Part shown: piece after piece, positions 42,515 to 54,700 of the stretch
Layout: the number at the start of each line of letters is the position of its first letter
Position numbering within the stretch: the stretch's first letter is position 1
Assembly: GCA_024195265.1 (NCBI GenBank)
Contig: JAJLRJ010000014.1
Span: 26,639,181 to 26,703,180 of the forward strand
Reading direction: 5' to 3'
Source of the DNA: Dendrophyllia cribrosa
Taxonomy: Eukaryota; Cnidaria; Anthozoa; Scleractinia; Dendrophylliidae
DNA: 64,000 bases
The notes under the pieces: generated by a model
Told to the model about the DNA's origin: nothing
What the model saw: only the letters and a program-made list of their open reading frames with translations
Database searches by the model: none
Made by a program: the position numbers and the translations under genes

Positions 42515-43147
42515 TAATTACTCTGGCCAATCACAACAGACGCCGGCAATCCAGTGAGGCAGAGCTAACCCTTAGGGCAAATATATTCAACTGTTTGTTT
42601 TTTATTTCACTTCTGTCTCTAAGTCTTCTTCTTGCCGTAAGGGTCAGTTTGCCGTTTTTACCTTTACTGTTTCGAGATTTTTACTGATCCAGGTCTACGA
42701 TAGATCCGGCACTCTTCATTGGTTTGTCGCTGTGGTTTTGCCGTTATTATAGTTTTTAACCCGGAGGGGACAGGCACGTGGATGCTCGTTGGACAATTTG
42801 AATTAAACTCCTAAAGGAGACTGAATCTGGACGTGGCTCAAGCTTTTACATTTGAGCCCTAAAATATACCATTCTAAAACAGACAGTTAAATAAGAGAGA
42901 CTTTGTCATCAGTCATCAAATGCTCTGTTCTATTTACTCATCATCTGTCTACGGCAACCCGGTAGTATCGGACGGCGAAATGCAATTGCTATAAAGTGCG
43001 GGGTGATGCAAACGAAAAAGAAAGCGGATTTCAATGTATTTCAGTCGACGAGCCTTACAATTGAAGTCACCGAAAATCCGCGTTCTAGTTTCTAATAAAA
43101 ATAACAGTTTCATGTTAACTTGATTTCAAATTTATTTAGTTCATTTT
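42515..43147. other. Intergenic with repeat fragments
   Basis: 42515-42600 matches one end of MITE family A (AATTACTCTGGCCAATCACA). About 42770-42890 matches part of the MITE at 32745-33146 (ACTCCTAAAGGAGACTGAAT, GACGTGGCTCAAGCTTTTAC). No gene is seen. Confidence 0.5.
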
Positions 43148-43485
43148 AGGCCTCGTCCACACTACGCCAGATAAATTTGAAAACGGCGTTTTTATCCACC
43201 GACAGCATTTCCGTTCGCTGTCCTTTGCTTCTTATTTACTTGTTTTTACTTTAAAAACGCAACAAAAGTTTTCCGTCCACACTGAAACGCCTAGCCGGAG
43301 TTTTCAACTTCATCCACTCTGGAGAGCGTTTTCGAAACGTTCCGTTTTCAAAATGTTTTCCGTCCACACTAAAACACAAAGCCGGCGTTTCCAAATTTAT
43401 CCACTTTGAAGACCGTTTTCGAAAAGTTTCGTTTTCGGTCGTTTTCGGTGGACAATTTATCCGGATTAGTGTGGACAGTAGGCCT
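43148..43485. mobile_element. MITE with AGGCCT...GTCCACACTA ends
   Basis: AGGCCTCGTCCACACTA and TAGTGTGGACAGTAGGCCT are imperfect TIRs. The interior repeats TTTTCCGTCCACACT and CGTTTTCGAAA. Frames here on both strands are repeat-derived. Confidence 0.8.
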
Positions 43486-43528
43486 AACCGTACGAATAAC
43501 GAGTTGCGTAGCCGGAGTGGACGGGGCA

Positions 43529-43763
43529 TTAGCGACCTTTAGATTGGACTACGAGTACGAGATTGAGTACGAGTACGAGTTTTCAAACCAAATTCGTGTG
43601 CCTCATATACTTAATTATCACACCAATCTTATCCCTAACGTTTATTTACGTGTTAGTCAGCAACAGGAAGGAGTTACAGTTCGGTGGATACAATTATCTC
43701 GAAATTCCAAAGTCGTACTCGTACCCGATTTCGTACTCGTAGTCAAATCTGAAGGTCGCTATT
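43529..43763. mobile_element. MITE with AGCGACCTTTAGATT and GACTACGAGTACGAG ends
   Basis: The left end TTAGCGACCTTTAGATTGGA then CTACGAGTACGAGATTGAGT; the right end is its imperfect reverse complement (CGTACTCGTAGTCAAATCTG, AAGGTCGCTA). TIRs of about 50 bp. Confidence 0.85.
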
Positions 43764-45707
43764 TAGTTGTCCCAGCAACCTACTTATCTCGAAAAGAATT
43801 TTAATTTTATCATTACATGACAGCCACAAGTCACAGAACTTTCGGCAACAAGACAAGGCCGTGATACTGAATTGGGAAAAAATGGTCGTCTTCAGGAACA
43901 AAAATCCTGGAAATATAACGTTAGTACCACCAATTTTGCTGCCAAAACGCGCTTTTACTTTGAATACATAATTCCATCAAATCATGGTCGTCATTTCTTG
44001 TCGACATTCTATACACCGGTGTAATACACTCATGCAGATCAGTTGGAAACGCCGACCGGCAAAGTCCACAGTTGTTTCTCTAATTCAGTGTTAGTTCAAT
44101 TCTGCTCAGTAGAATCCATCGGGATAAAATTGGTCATTACTGTAATATGCCTTCAACCGATTGATCATCTTAAATTTTATAAAAATACTCGTTTAATAGT
44201 TAGACTTAAAGTAAACCCTCAACTTACTGAACTTAAACATCAAGCCTTTTTATAGTTTCGTTAAAATCGAAAAGTTGTGACTTACTTGAGGTTTATATAT
44301 CCAGTAAAATCAATTGCTCTTCAGTTTCTCAGCTTACAGCAGGCCATTTTATTGTACAACTATAGAACACTGCACTTACGTTGTTTAAATATAGGTGGCT
44401 GTGTTTATATTAACAACGATTAACGTGGCTGAGCACCGACCATCATAGGAATAATCAATTCTCTTTTCTGCCACGGGATTTGATTGGTTAAGGAATCACC
44501 AGGCAGCCCCGGGCTAGGAGCTTACTAGTATTGTCATGGGGCCTTTTGAGGTTTTTGAGTCAAAATTACTTCCCCAAATTAAAACTAAGTTCCTTTGTTG
44601 TTCTCTGACAAAACGCCGACTTTTGAATCTCTTTACAGTTGATATACAACTAAATTTTCATGTTTCGCACTCCTTTATTAATTTGAAACAAATTTGGATC
44701 TCCACTGCTACACTGATACGCCTTTTGGGCTTTTTAAGCGGTACCCGGGAAAGTAACGTGACTAACAATGCGCCCACCGTATTTTTAATTTTTTTTTATT
44801 ATCAACTTTATTACACAAAACATAGTTTTTTTATATTCGTTCCACGTACAATGTTACATTTTTACATTTTTTTGTTGCAAAATATCATGTAACGAAACGT
44901 GGAATAAAAGATAGTTTTAGGGGAAGCCTTGAACATTATTGAATAGATATACGATTTCGAGGTAAAGGGTGACCTAACGTAAATTCTCGATTTGTCGAAA
45001 TAGATGTCCCTGGAAATATTTGGACTGCGTCCTGCATATGATTGAAAACCGATGGATTTCGTGATTACGAAAAACAATTTGCCAATTTTTGTCTTTGCTG
45101 GAACCAGGAGAAAATAATTGCTGAAACATAATCAGTCGGGAACTTTCTTTAGAGATTTTAAGCATAAATCAGTAGCCAGGTAATCGGCTCTTGCATAAAT
45201 CTATAGAAAAATTTCGATCCTTTTTTTTATATAAAATATGAAATGGAAGCTGACCAGTATTTTGTACCAGAAGTATTTGTTGAATGGCGAAAAGTGGTAA
45301 AAATAAGGGAAAAGACTAGCAATTACGTTGCCGGATAGCAAAAATCCATAGAGGCGAAAGGGGAAACCGTCAGACTCCCCCTCCCGAAAAAAAAACAACT
45401 GAAGAATATATATATATTTCAACAAAAATGGCCAAAACTTACACTCAGCAACATTCGGCAAGCTTTATTCGTGTATCTCTTTACTTTTTTCATTTCACTT
45501 CATTTCTTTTCATTTTCGTTTCCCTTTCATTTCAATTCAGGTTTTAACTCTCAGAGGGGGATGGAAACAATGGAAATAGATTCAAACCCAATCACGACGG
45601 CGCGAAAACGTCCCTGGTCATTTTCTATTTCAAATTTCTTCTTGTACGGTTGTCGAGTTGTTTTTAGGGCAGGGAGTGTCTTAAAATCGACGCTTTCCCC
45701 GTTAAAA
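43764..45707. other. Intergenic 1.9 kb upstream of importin beta, nothing recognised
   Basis: No recognisable gene or named repeat. The 5' UTR and promoter of the importin gene must lie at the right end; a CTTTTCATTTC-rich pyrimidine tract (45480-45540) precedes the start codon. No TATA box was identified. Confidence 0.4.
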
Positions 45708-48700
45708 ATGGAACTCTTTAAAGTCCTCGAAGCAACGGTTTCTCCAGGTAAAGTATACCTGCGATTTCACTAATCGTTTGCGACGGAGACCTGGGGAAAT
45801 TTGTGCGGAGCGAAGCACATGGTCGTTCTTGCATGATGTATGTTTCAAATTTCGCTTAAAAATGAGTGTATAATTTGATGTTTGTTTAATCGTGTAGATC
45901 AAAATGAGCTGCAACATGCTCAGCGTTATCTGGAACAAGCTGCCCAAACAAATCTGGTAAGACGAATGCGTAGCTGACCTACTTCGTAAAATAATTCGGT
46001 TTTTTTCCACCCGGTAGTAAAGTGATGTTCCATTCATTTTGTACAATGTACAAATATCACCACCGGAATTTGTCCTTTTTGTGGCTTTTTACTGTCTTTT
46101 CTGTTACTCGTGGCCTCACGTCTGCCTTTTATCTCGACAGCCCCAGTTTTTAGTGGCCTTAGTGAACGAATTAGCTGATGGAGGAAAGTCTCAAGTTGCA
46201 AGAATGGCAGCCGGATTGCAGCTGAAAAACCAGCTCACATCGAAAGATCCCGCTGTCAGGCTGCAGTACCAACAAAGATGGATAGCTTTAGATGACGGCG
46301 TAAAAAATCACGTTAAGACATTTGTAAGGAAATATTGACTATTCTGTGGGTTTGTCGTGTTTGGTCTCTGTACAGAAATGTGAAAAAATCTAGATGATCT
46401 TTTCATTCGCTACAGGTGATTCAGACACTAGGGACAGAGAAAGCTAGACCTGCCATTGCGCCTCAGGTAATCTAAAGTTTACGAACAATATTTTTGCAAA
46501 TACATAACCACCGCAATACGAAATTACACAACAACAAACTTAATTCCGCACTCATATAAGTATTCGAGTAGTTTTCATACAAGTTATGTACTGTACTTGT
46601 TTGCGAGTACATAACTTTTTGTAGAAGCATGTTAACAGATTATAAATAATAATAATAATAATAAATAATAAAATACATAACTTTTTGTAGATGCAAATGT
46701 TAACAGATTATAAATAATGATATCAATTATTATTTATCACTAAAATTGTATGTTTTAGGCCTTTAAAAGCACAGTTTTGTCAAATTAATTACAGTACTTA
46801 AAACGGATCCAAACTGGGGAAGAAAATCCACATCTTCGAGAAAATGTTTTGGGCCTAAGGACACCCTATAGATCTTAACAAGATAAGACTTTATTATTTT
46901 TATTAAATTGTGCTTTTGAATGGATGATAAAACCACAATACCTTATTAATTGTGTTCAAAGAATGCAAACCTAATTTCGTGTTGTTACTCTGTACCTTGC
47001 ATGCCTAAAAAAATTGAAAATTTTTGGTGTCTGGACTGCCAAATGGCTGCCCCTTTTGCTTTTTTCAGGGGCATATTAACACGATCCTAGCCTGCGAACA
47101 GGCTACTGGCTCGGAGAGGCGCTATTTAACGGCGCGAAGTGCCGGGCTAGACTTTACAATACCCGGCCACTCTGAAGTCGCATTACTCATGCATCGCGGC
47201 CCGCGGTCCCACGGTGAATGAATAAGTTCAAATTTGTGACACCGCGGTCCGCGGTCCCACGGTATCGTGAATACCGCTTGATAAAAAGAACGCGGGCTTT
47301 GATAAGTCGAAAATATAATTTTTACATTTTTTGGCTATTAAAATTAGGAGTTTAGCGCTGATCTACAAGGGCTCTACATGGAAATGGTTAGCTTTCATTT
47401 ATTGTTAGGGTAACACCATACACATCTTAAACTTTGTGGGTTAAGCGCTGATCTATAGTGATTAGGGCTAAGAACTGCCTCGAAATGGTTAGCTTTCATT
47501 TGTTGTTACGGTAACACCATACTAATCTTAACTCATTGCCTTCAGGTCTTTAAAATTTCAGACGAATTCGTCTGATGACAAATAACACTCGCAAAAAATT
47601 GCGTTACATCCGATTGCCTCCAAATTTGGCCCACAGGAAGTTAATAGATTTAGCTAATTATGTGCCTAGTTCCAGCCCCCATCGTGTTTTGAGCTTCACG
47701 CAACGAATTTGTGTCAGACGGCTTCTGCGAAGAATGAAGGCTTGCATCGACGAATTTCAACCAAATACAAGTCAAGCAAGTTATTTTGAAGGATTCTGGA
47801 GGATAATAGGCCAAACAAACGCGAAAATCGACGAAAGAAAACAGTAAGAATCTTTGTTTCAAATTCGCCGAGTAGGCGAGAGTAGGCCAGTCTGGCACAC
47901 ATTCTGTTGAAACGCAGTGAAATCCGTCCCGCTGAGCTTTTTGCCTTCAAAGCCTTGTTTATTTTGATGACTTCTATCAGTGAATTCATGTTTGCTTGTT
48001 TTTAACTCGATATTTCGCCGAGAAACTAAAAACTAAAGCGGCTTTTGAAAGTAAATATCGGGTCACGAGGTGACGCTCAAGTCTATTTCGACCGATATTC
48101 GGTATTTTTTGCTTAGATATTGAAGAAAAAAATTATTTCTACTGTATTACATAAAATAGACAACTTTCCTGGCAAAATTACACTCCTAACCGTGGACCAC
48201 GGTGGCAGGGAAAACTTATATATCATTATTATTCATCGACTGTGGCACCACGGACCGCGGTGGCAGGGAAACCTTATACATCATTATTATTCATCGACTG
48301 TGGCACCATGGACCGCGGTGGCAGGGAAAACTTATACATCATTATTATTCATCGACTGTGGCACCACGGACCGCGGTGGCAGGGAAACCTTATACATCAT
48401 TATTTATTCATCGACTGTGGCACCGTGGACCGCGGTGGCAGGGAAAACTTACACATCATTATTACTAATAGAAATATTTTTCTTCCACTGCGTGACCGCG
48501 GGCCATGTCGCGTAAGTAACGCTTTCTGAGTGGCCGGGTATTGTAAAGTTGCTCCAAGTGCCGGCAAAGGGGAGCCTGCACGTGAGTTTCAGAATATCAA
48601 ATGTCTGCGTCCAAATTTTGGACGCAAAGCGCTAGTGAATGTTTCTTGGGCTAAAATAACCTTAAAGCAATCACTTTTTCATTTAATTTTCTTTTCTATG

Positions 48701-51700
48701 TTTCGGATACAGAGGAAAAATTTGGATGATCGCAAGATGTTTTATGAAATGTGTTACTCAGGGAAAGGTTTCAAATTACTTTTGACATATGCAAATTACA
48801 ACATTTTTACCTCAACTGAAAAAATATATTTCAAAGGGCTAAATTTGTTTCTCTCCTCCTAAATTATCACTTCTGTCGTTAACTTACAGAAGGCTAAGCA
48901 GGCTAAGCCTGCGAACGGTTAAAATTTGACAGTTGACATGCTATAAAGAAATCCGCGGGTTCTTGTGGGCGGCAGCCGCGATTTTGAAGGATGCGTGCAA
49001 GCTTCCGTTCTTCGTATGTGATCCCGCCGTCCGACTGGAAGCCTGTCCGCAGGCTAACATGATCCTTGAAATTCAACACAAAAACCCACTAACTTCAACC
49101 CCCACTAACTTAAACTACGTTTGTTTCCCTTGGGAGTTTGAGTCAGTGGGGAACTACTGTGGATGTTGATCTATTTCAAGCATTTAAGCACCATTGTAGC
49201 TACCCTCTACTGATACCACTTTGTTTGACGACCTTGATTTGTATAATATTTTTATGAACAGTGCATAGCAGCTATTGCTTGTGCAGAAATACCTAACAGA
49301 CAGTGGATGGAAGTGGTCGACATCCTACAAAATTACATAGTACAACCAGGCAGTACAGATGATCTAAAGGAGCAAGCATTGGAAGCAATTGGTTATATTT
49401 GCCAAGATATTGTGAGTACTGTATTGACTACTTAGTAAATTTCCTGGATTGATTTACTACTAATTCTGTACAGTGTATATTTAAAAGGGCATATACAAAG
49501 AAGGCTTCTGTGGTGTCAAAATATTGAATTTGAAAGGCCATATTTGTTACTGCGTTAAACATAGGAACATATGCCCTTGATACTATAAGATTATAAGATA
49601 CATGTACTTCAAGGGGCAAAACTGTCTTTTGTACATTGTACATTGTACAAGGTGTTTCATATAGATGCCCCTCTCCAGAATGCCCTCTTTAGAATGTTCA
49701 CTAGAGGAATGTTAAAAGTAGTTGAAGTGTTTATTCAAGTAAAATTTGATGGTTTCCACATCATAAATTTTATGACATTTTTATGGGGTGCATTTTTAGC
49801 TATACTGGAAGACCAGGGGCTAAATTTTGCCTGGCCTCTCACCATAGTAATTTAGTGTCAGAGAGGCAAGCTCGATTTTATGTCCCAAATGGAACAAAAG
49901 GGAAGAAATATGTAAAGTTTTTTTCAGTGTTTGGCCATTTCAGAGATACCACCCTTTCGGAGATGAAAAATAGGGAGATTTTTTGTCCTGTGAGTTAATT
50001 GATGTGATGCCTTTTGCATGGATCTACGGCACAAGGAAGCAAGGGGGTCCAGAGGCATCACCCATCTCTCAGGAAATTTTTTTGAATTTATCCTCTGAAA
50101 TTGCCATTTTGTGCATTTTTGAGACATTGTTTTTTATTTGGGGAACATTTGAGTTAAACTCTTAGCCTACTGTAAAGAAAAGATCCAAAGTCGCTTTTAT
50201 CTGGGAGATTTGGTGACCTGTATGGGAGACCGACCAGGAGATTTATTCTTTATCCAGGAGACTCCTGGATAATCCGGGAGAGTTAGTATAAGATTTTTTT
50301 TGGGAGATGTCACATGGAAGACCTAGTAGTAAAGAGCAATCATTATAACAAATAAAGGTAATTAATGATATTTGAGGAAATAAAGCTCTTAAGGAAATTG
50401 ATAGCAATAGATTTGTATAGGTATTAACATTGGCAAACTGCAGGGTGCTATAGTAAATAACTACATTATTACAGGAGTTGTTTTGCAACAGCTTAATAAC
50501 AGGATTTTGAAAGGGTGATATTTTGCAGCACTGATTTTATTTGCTAATTTGGGAAACATTTTCTCATCATATACTAAAGTAAGGCAAATTTTATTGTTTT
50601 TTCAACATCAAGTTTTTGCATTAAAAAAAACATGAAAATTTGATATTATCGAAAAAATTTCCTGTATCAGGGTTCTCCAGAGAAATTAGACTACCTGGCT
50701 GTAAATTGAAAGTAGGCGGCACCTGGCGATACGAGTGCCCGAAGGGCACGCGTATCTAGGGGGGTTAGGGGGCATGCCCCCATGAAAATTTTTTAAAATG
50801 AAGACACTGGAGACGCATTCAGGTGCATTTTGGGGACAACAGAGATGAAAAATCATTTCATTTTCAGCCAGTTTTTAACTTTTTTATTATTCACTGAAAA
50901 AAAATTATTGCTACCCGTAATATGCTTTATATACTAAAGAAAAACATTATGGCCCGAAAGAAATCACTTTTGTTTTATGTCATGGCTACGAAGGATTTGT
51001 TTTTATAGCCATACAAGTGTTGGGAAGAAAATAGGACGGATTTATCCTTATCTTCCCCCCAAATGTTTTCTGACTAGCCGGCGGCCCCAGGGTGAGTAGA
51101 CGGCGATTTTAGCCGGTCACCGGAGCTTCTGGAGAACCCTGTGTATTAAGGTAGATGGTAAAATGGATTTGTTAATTGTTGTTCTTTTTTCATGTTTTTG
51201 CTTAGGAACCAGAGCATTTAGTGGATCAGTCACATAAAATTTTGACAGCAATAGTATCAGGAATGAAAAAGGAAGAACCTAAGTAAGTCACTGCATGTTT
51301 TAATATCAGTGGTCGTCAGTATGTTGTCAGATTCAACTTACAGTTAAAAATAAATATACAATGTACAAATGTATTTAGTAAGTGATACTTACAGTGTATA
51401 ATAAGGAAGAAAGTGTCTTGAAAGGGTTCTTGTTGTTTTTTCAAAGCAAATTACATGTAAATTAACACACAGTTTCTAAGAAAGCTTTGAAAAAATTGGG
51501 GTTTAAAAACCTGTCACATTTGTAATGTTTGGGTTTCCATTTACTACATTCATTTGCATCAAATTTATTCCCTTATTACGATACTTACACATTGAAGCAT
51601 CCGGGACATGAGAATAAAGTGAATGGGCAAAAAATGTCCAGGGCTGTCATTAAACTTAAATTATCTTGATGATAAAATAACTTCTCCCAAACATATGATT

Positions 51701-54700
51701 GGAGACACTGACAAGTGGGGAGAAATTGTTGGTTTTCCAGGAACGTTCAAAATATCTCATCTGACTTTGGTTACAAGGTTTATGCTAGTTATCACAAACC
51801 TCTAACTTTAATGTGTGCTTTAACTGTTATTACTGTCATTATTGTGTTATTCACAGCATTCAGATCAGAGTAGCAGCTACAAATGCTCTGTTAAACTCCT
51901 TGGAATTTTCAAAGCAGAATTTTGAAAGAGAGGTATTTATTTTAGATTTTTATAAAAAAATGCTTCTGCTTAAACTGTGACATAATGTCACTGGGATTTT
52001 GTTATCAAAACTGCAGTAAATATTAACTTAATACCTTTGCTTAAACATGAAATAGATCTTAGAATTGGAGATGAAAATATTGAGTGATTACTGTATTACT
52101 AATATCGTTCCCACTAAGCGAAATCTCGCGAAATCTTGCCATCACTCAACGAAAAATCGTTTCCAGACAGCGCAATATCATCACCGCTCAACGAAATATC
52201 GTTGCTACTCAGAAAACGTCTTGAGCTGAAATCAAACTTACCTGTTTACAGATTCCAGCAGAACTCGCTCGAAATTAAACAAGTAACAATTTTTATACCA
52301 CAAGAGACAGATCTCGAACAGTGTAGCGTGGATGAACAGCAACCACGAGGGACATCTGTAATCTTCCCACCGGTACCACTACATTTGTAAATGTTGACAA
52401 AGCCAAGCAGAGCTTCATTTCGCGGCGCCTATTGTTTCTAACCTTTCGACTTTTCGAATGATAATTCACTCTGTTAGAAACATTCAAAGGTCACTTTTAT
52501 TGTTTAGATCACTAAGAAGGCACCGCAGTTCTTAAAAAACTAGCTTTTGATCATTTATACATGTTGTAGATTGCGATTTTAGCTTATTTTACACATTGGA
52601 AACTGCATACATTGTCCAAGCGTATCAAGTTACTTTGTGATCTACGAACGCAGACGGATCTACGGCAGTTTATTTACTCTCGACTTTTGCTGTGAGTAAT
52701 GAATTCGATTTATACTATGCTACTGTATCCTTGTTTTGACCACTAGCTGCGCTGAGACATTAGCTGTCAAATTCTGACCGCTCGACACTTTATGCAAATC
52801 CCAACATCGTCAGACAGAAATTGTTTACATGTATGCGTAAGCTTCCGGACACGAATTCTAAAATACTCCGTGACCGGCGGTCTGTAATTTTACTAATTTC
52901 AAGTCAATCTACTAAATGTATTCGATTTATACTATGCTATCCTTGTTTTGACCGCCAGCTGCGCTGAGACATTTACGATTATAGCCGTCAAATTCTGACC
53001 GCTCGACACTTTATGCAATTCTCGGCATCATCAGACAGCAAGTGTTAACATGTATGCGTAAGCTTCTGGACACGAATTGTAAAATACTCCATGACCGACG
53101 GTTTGTAATTTTACTCATTTCAAATCATTCTACTCAACGTATTCGATTTATACCATGCTATCCTTGTTTAGACCGCTGAGACGTTTACGATTATAGCCGT
53201 CAATTTTAGCGCAACTTTTTCTGACCGCTCTTAGAAAATGTTTATGATGCCGAGATTTGCATAGTGCGAATTTTTCTGACCGCTCGGCACTCTACAAATC
53301 TGACAAATTGACGGCTGTAATCGTAAACGTCTCAGCGGTCTAAACAAGGATAGCATAGTATAAATCGAATACATTGAGTAGATTGACTCGAAATTGAAAA
53401 AAGATTTCAGACTGCCGGTCACAGAGTATTTTAAAAATCCTATCCGGCTGCCGGATGTCTAGACACAGCGGCTATCGCGACGTTGTCTCATCCCTTGTGT
53501 AAATTTATTTTTGACTTGAAACCAATCATATTTCGTGTAGACTAAATACACAGCCACATCCAAACATTCGGCCACGCGAACGGTGCGGTAATGCAGAAAC
53601 TGTTTGAAAGTTTCGTTTCGTTTCTTTGTTGTGAATCCGGTATTAAACGAAATCTCGTTTGATTCAACGAACTTTCGTAACTGCGATTTTTCGCTAGAAC
53701 AATATTTCGTTTGACTCTAAACAAAATATCGCTGCGGCGAACTTTCGCTAGAACGAAATCTCTTCGAAATTTCGTGGAGATGTCGGCGATTTATCGTTTT
53801 AACGCGATGGAAATCCATGCGATATTTCGCGGAGATTTCGGCGAGATGTCAGCGAAATATCGCAAGAACAAAGCGCGATATTAGACGATTATCGTTTGCA
53901 TTTCTTTTTCACAATACTGTACATGTCTGGAAAATGACAACTAAAAAGCTACACCAAAAATTGGATAGAAATTTGGATAGAAGTAAAACTGACACTAGTT
54001 CCCAGGACAGTGCAGAGAACGCTTTGTCAAGTTTTTATATCCGCTCTAGCTGATCAAGGAAAGCGAGGGATTTCTCGATTGTTTGGAAGGAAAATAGGCT
54101 AAAAACAGCCTAAAACATTTCTCGAAATCTTGGTAATCAATAGAAATACCTGATTTAATTAAAATTTTAAGCAAATATTTCAGCATTGTGTGGATTTTTA
54201 GGAATCATGCGGAATTGTGTGGGTTTGACCGAATTGTGCGGTCCTGCACCTGCACACCCCGTCAGAACCCCTGTATTATGAGTAAAATGAAACTGCTTTG
54301 TTACTGAATTATGCCTCTTTCATAGCAGTTTGAACAAAAACCCAAATTGGACAGAAATGGCCTAAAATGCACACTTTGGGCCTTAAAATCAAAAAAAAAA
54401 TCAAATCAATTTATTTAAGTGTCAAAGTATTTAGTACGCGAGTACTAATTGTGGACACTTACCAGATCTAATTGGAATTTGGAAGTGTTGGTTTTTGAGG
54501 AGAGGGGAAAACCAGAGTACCCGGAGAAAAACCTCTCGGAGCAAGGAGAGAAACAACAACAAACTCAACCCACATATGACGCCAGGTCCGAGGATCGAAC
54601 CCGGGCCACATTGGTGGGAGGCGAGTGCTCTCACCACTACACCACCCCTGCTCCCCAAAATTGCATAAAATTTCTGCATCCCCCTCCCACATACCCTGAA

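Noticed and set aside
43406..43804. 132-codon open frame
   Set aside because: Spans two adjacent MITEs and their TIRs; no domain.
48120..48529. Overlapping open frames in all plus-strand frames
   Set aside because: Caused by the 58-bp minisatellite; the same peptide appears in several frames.
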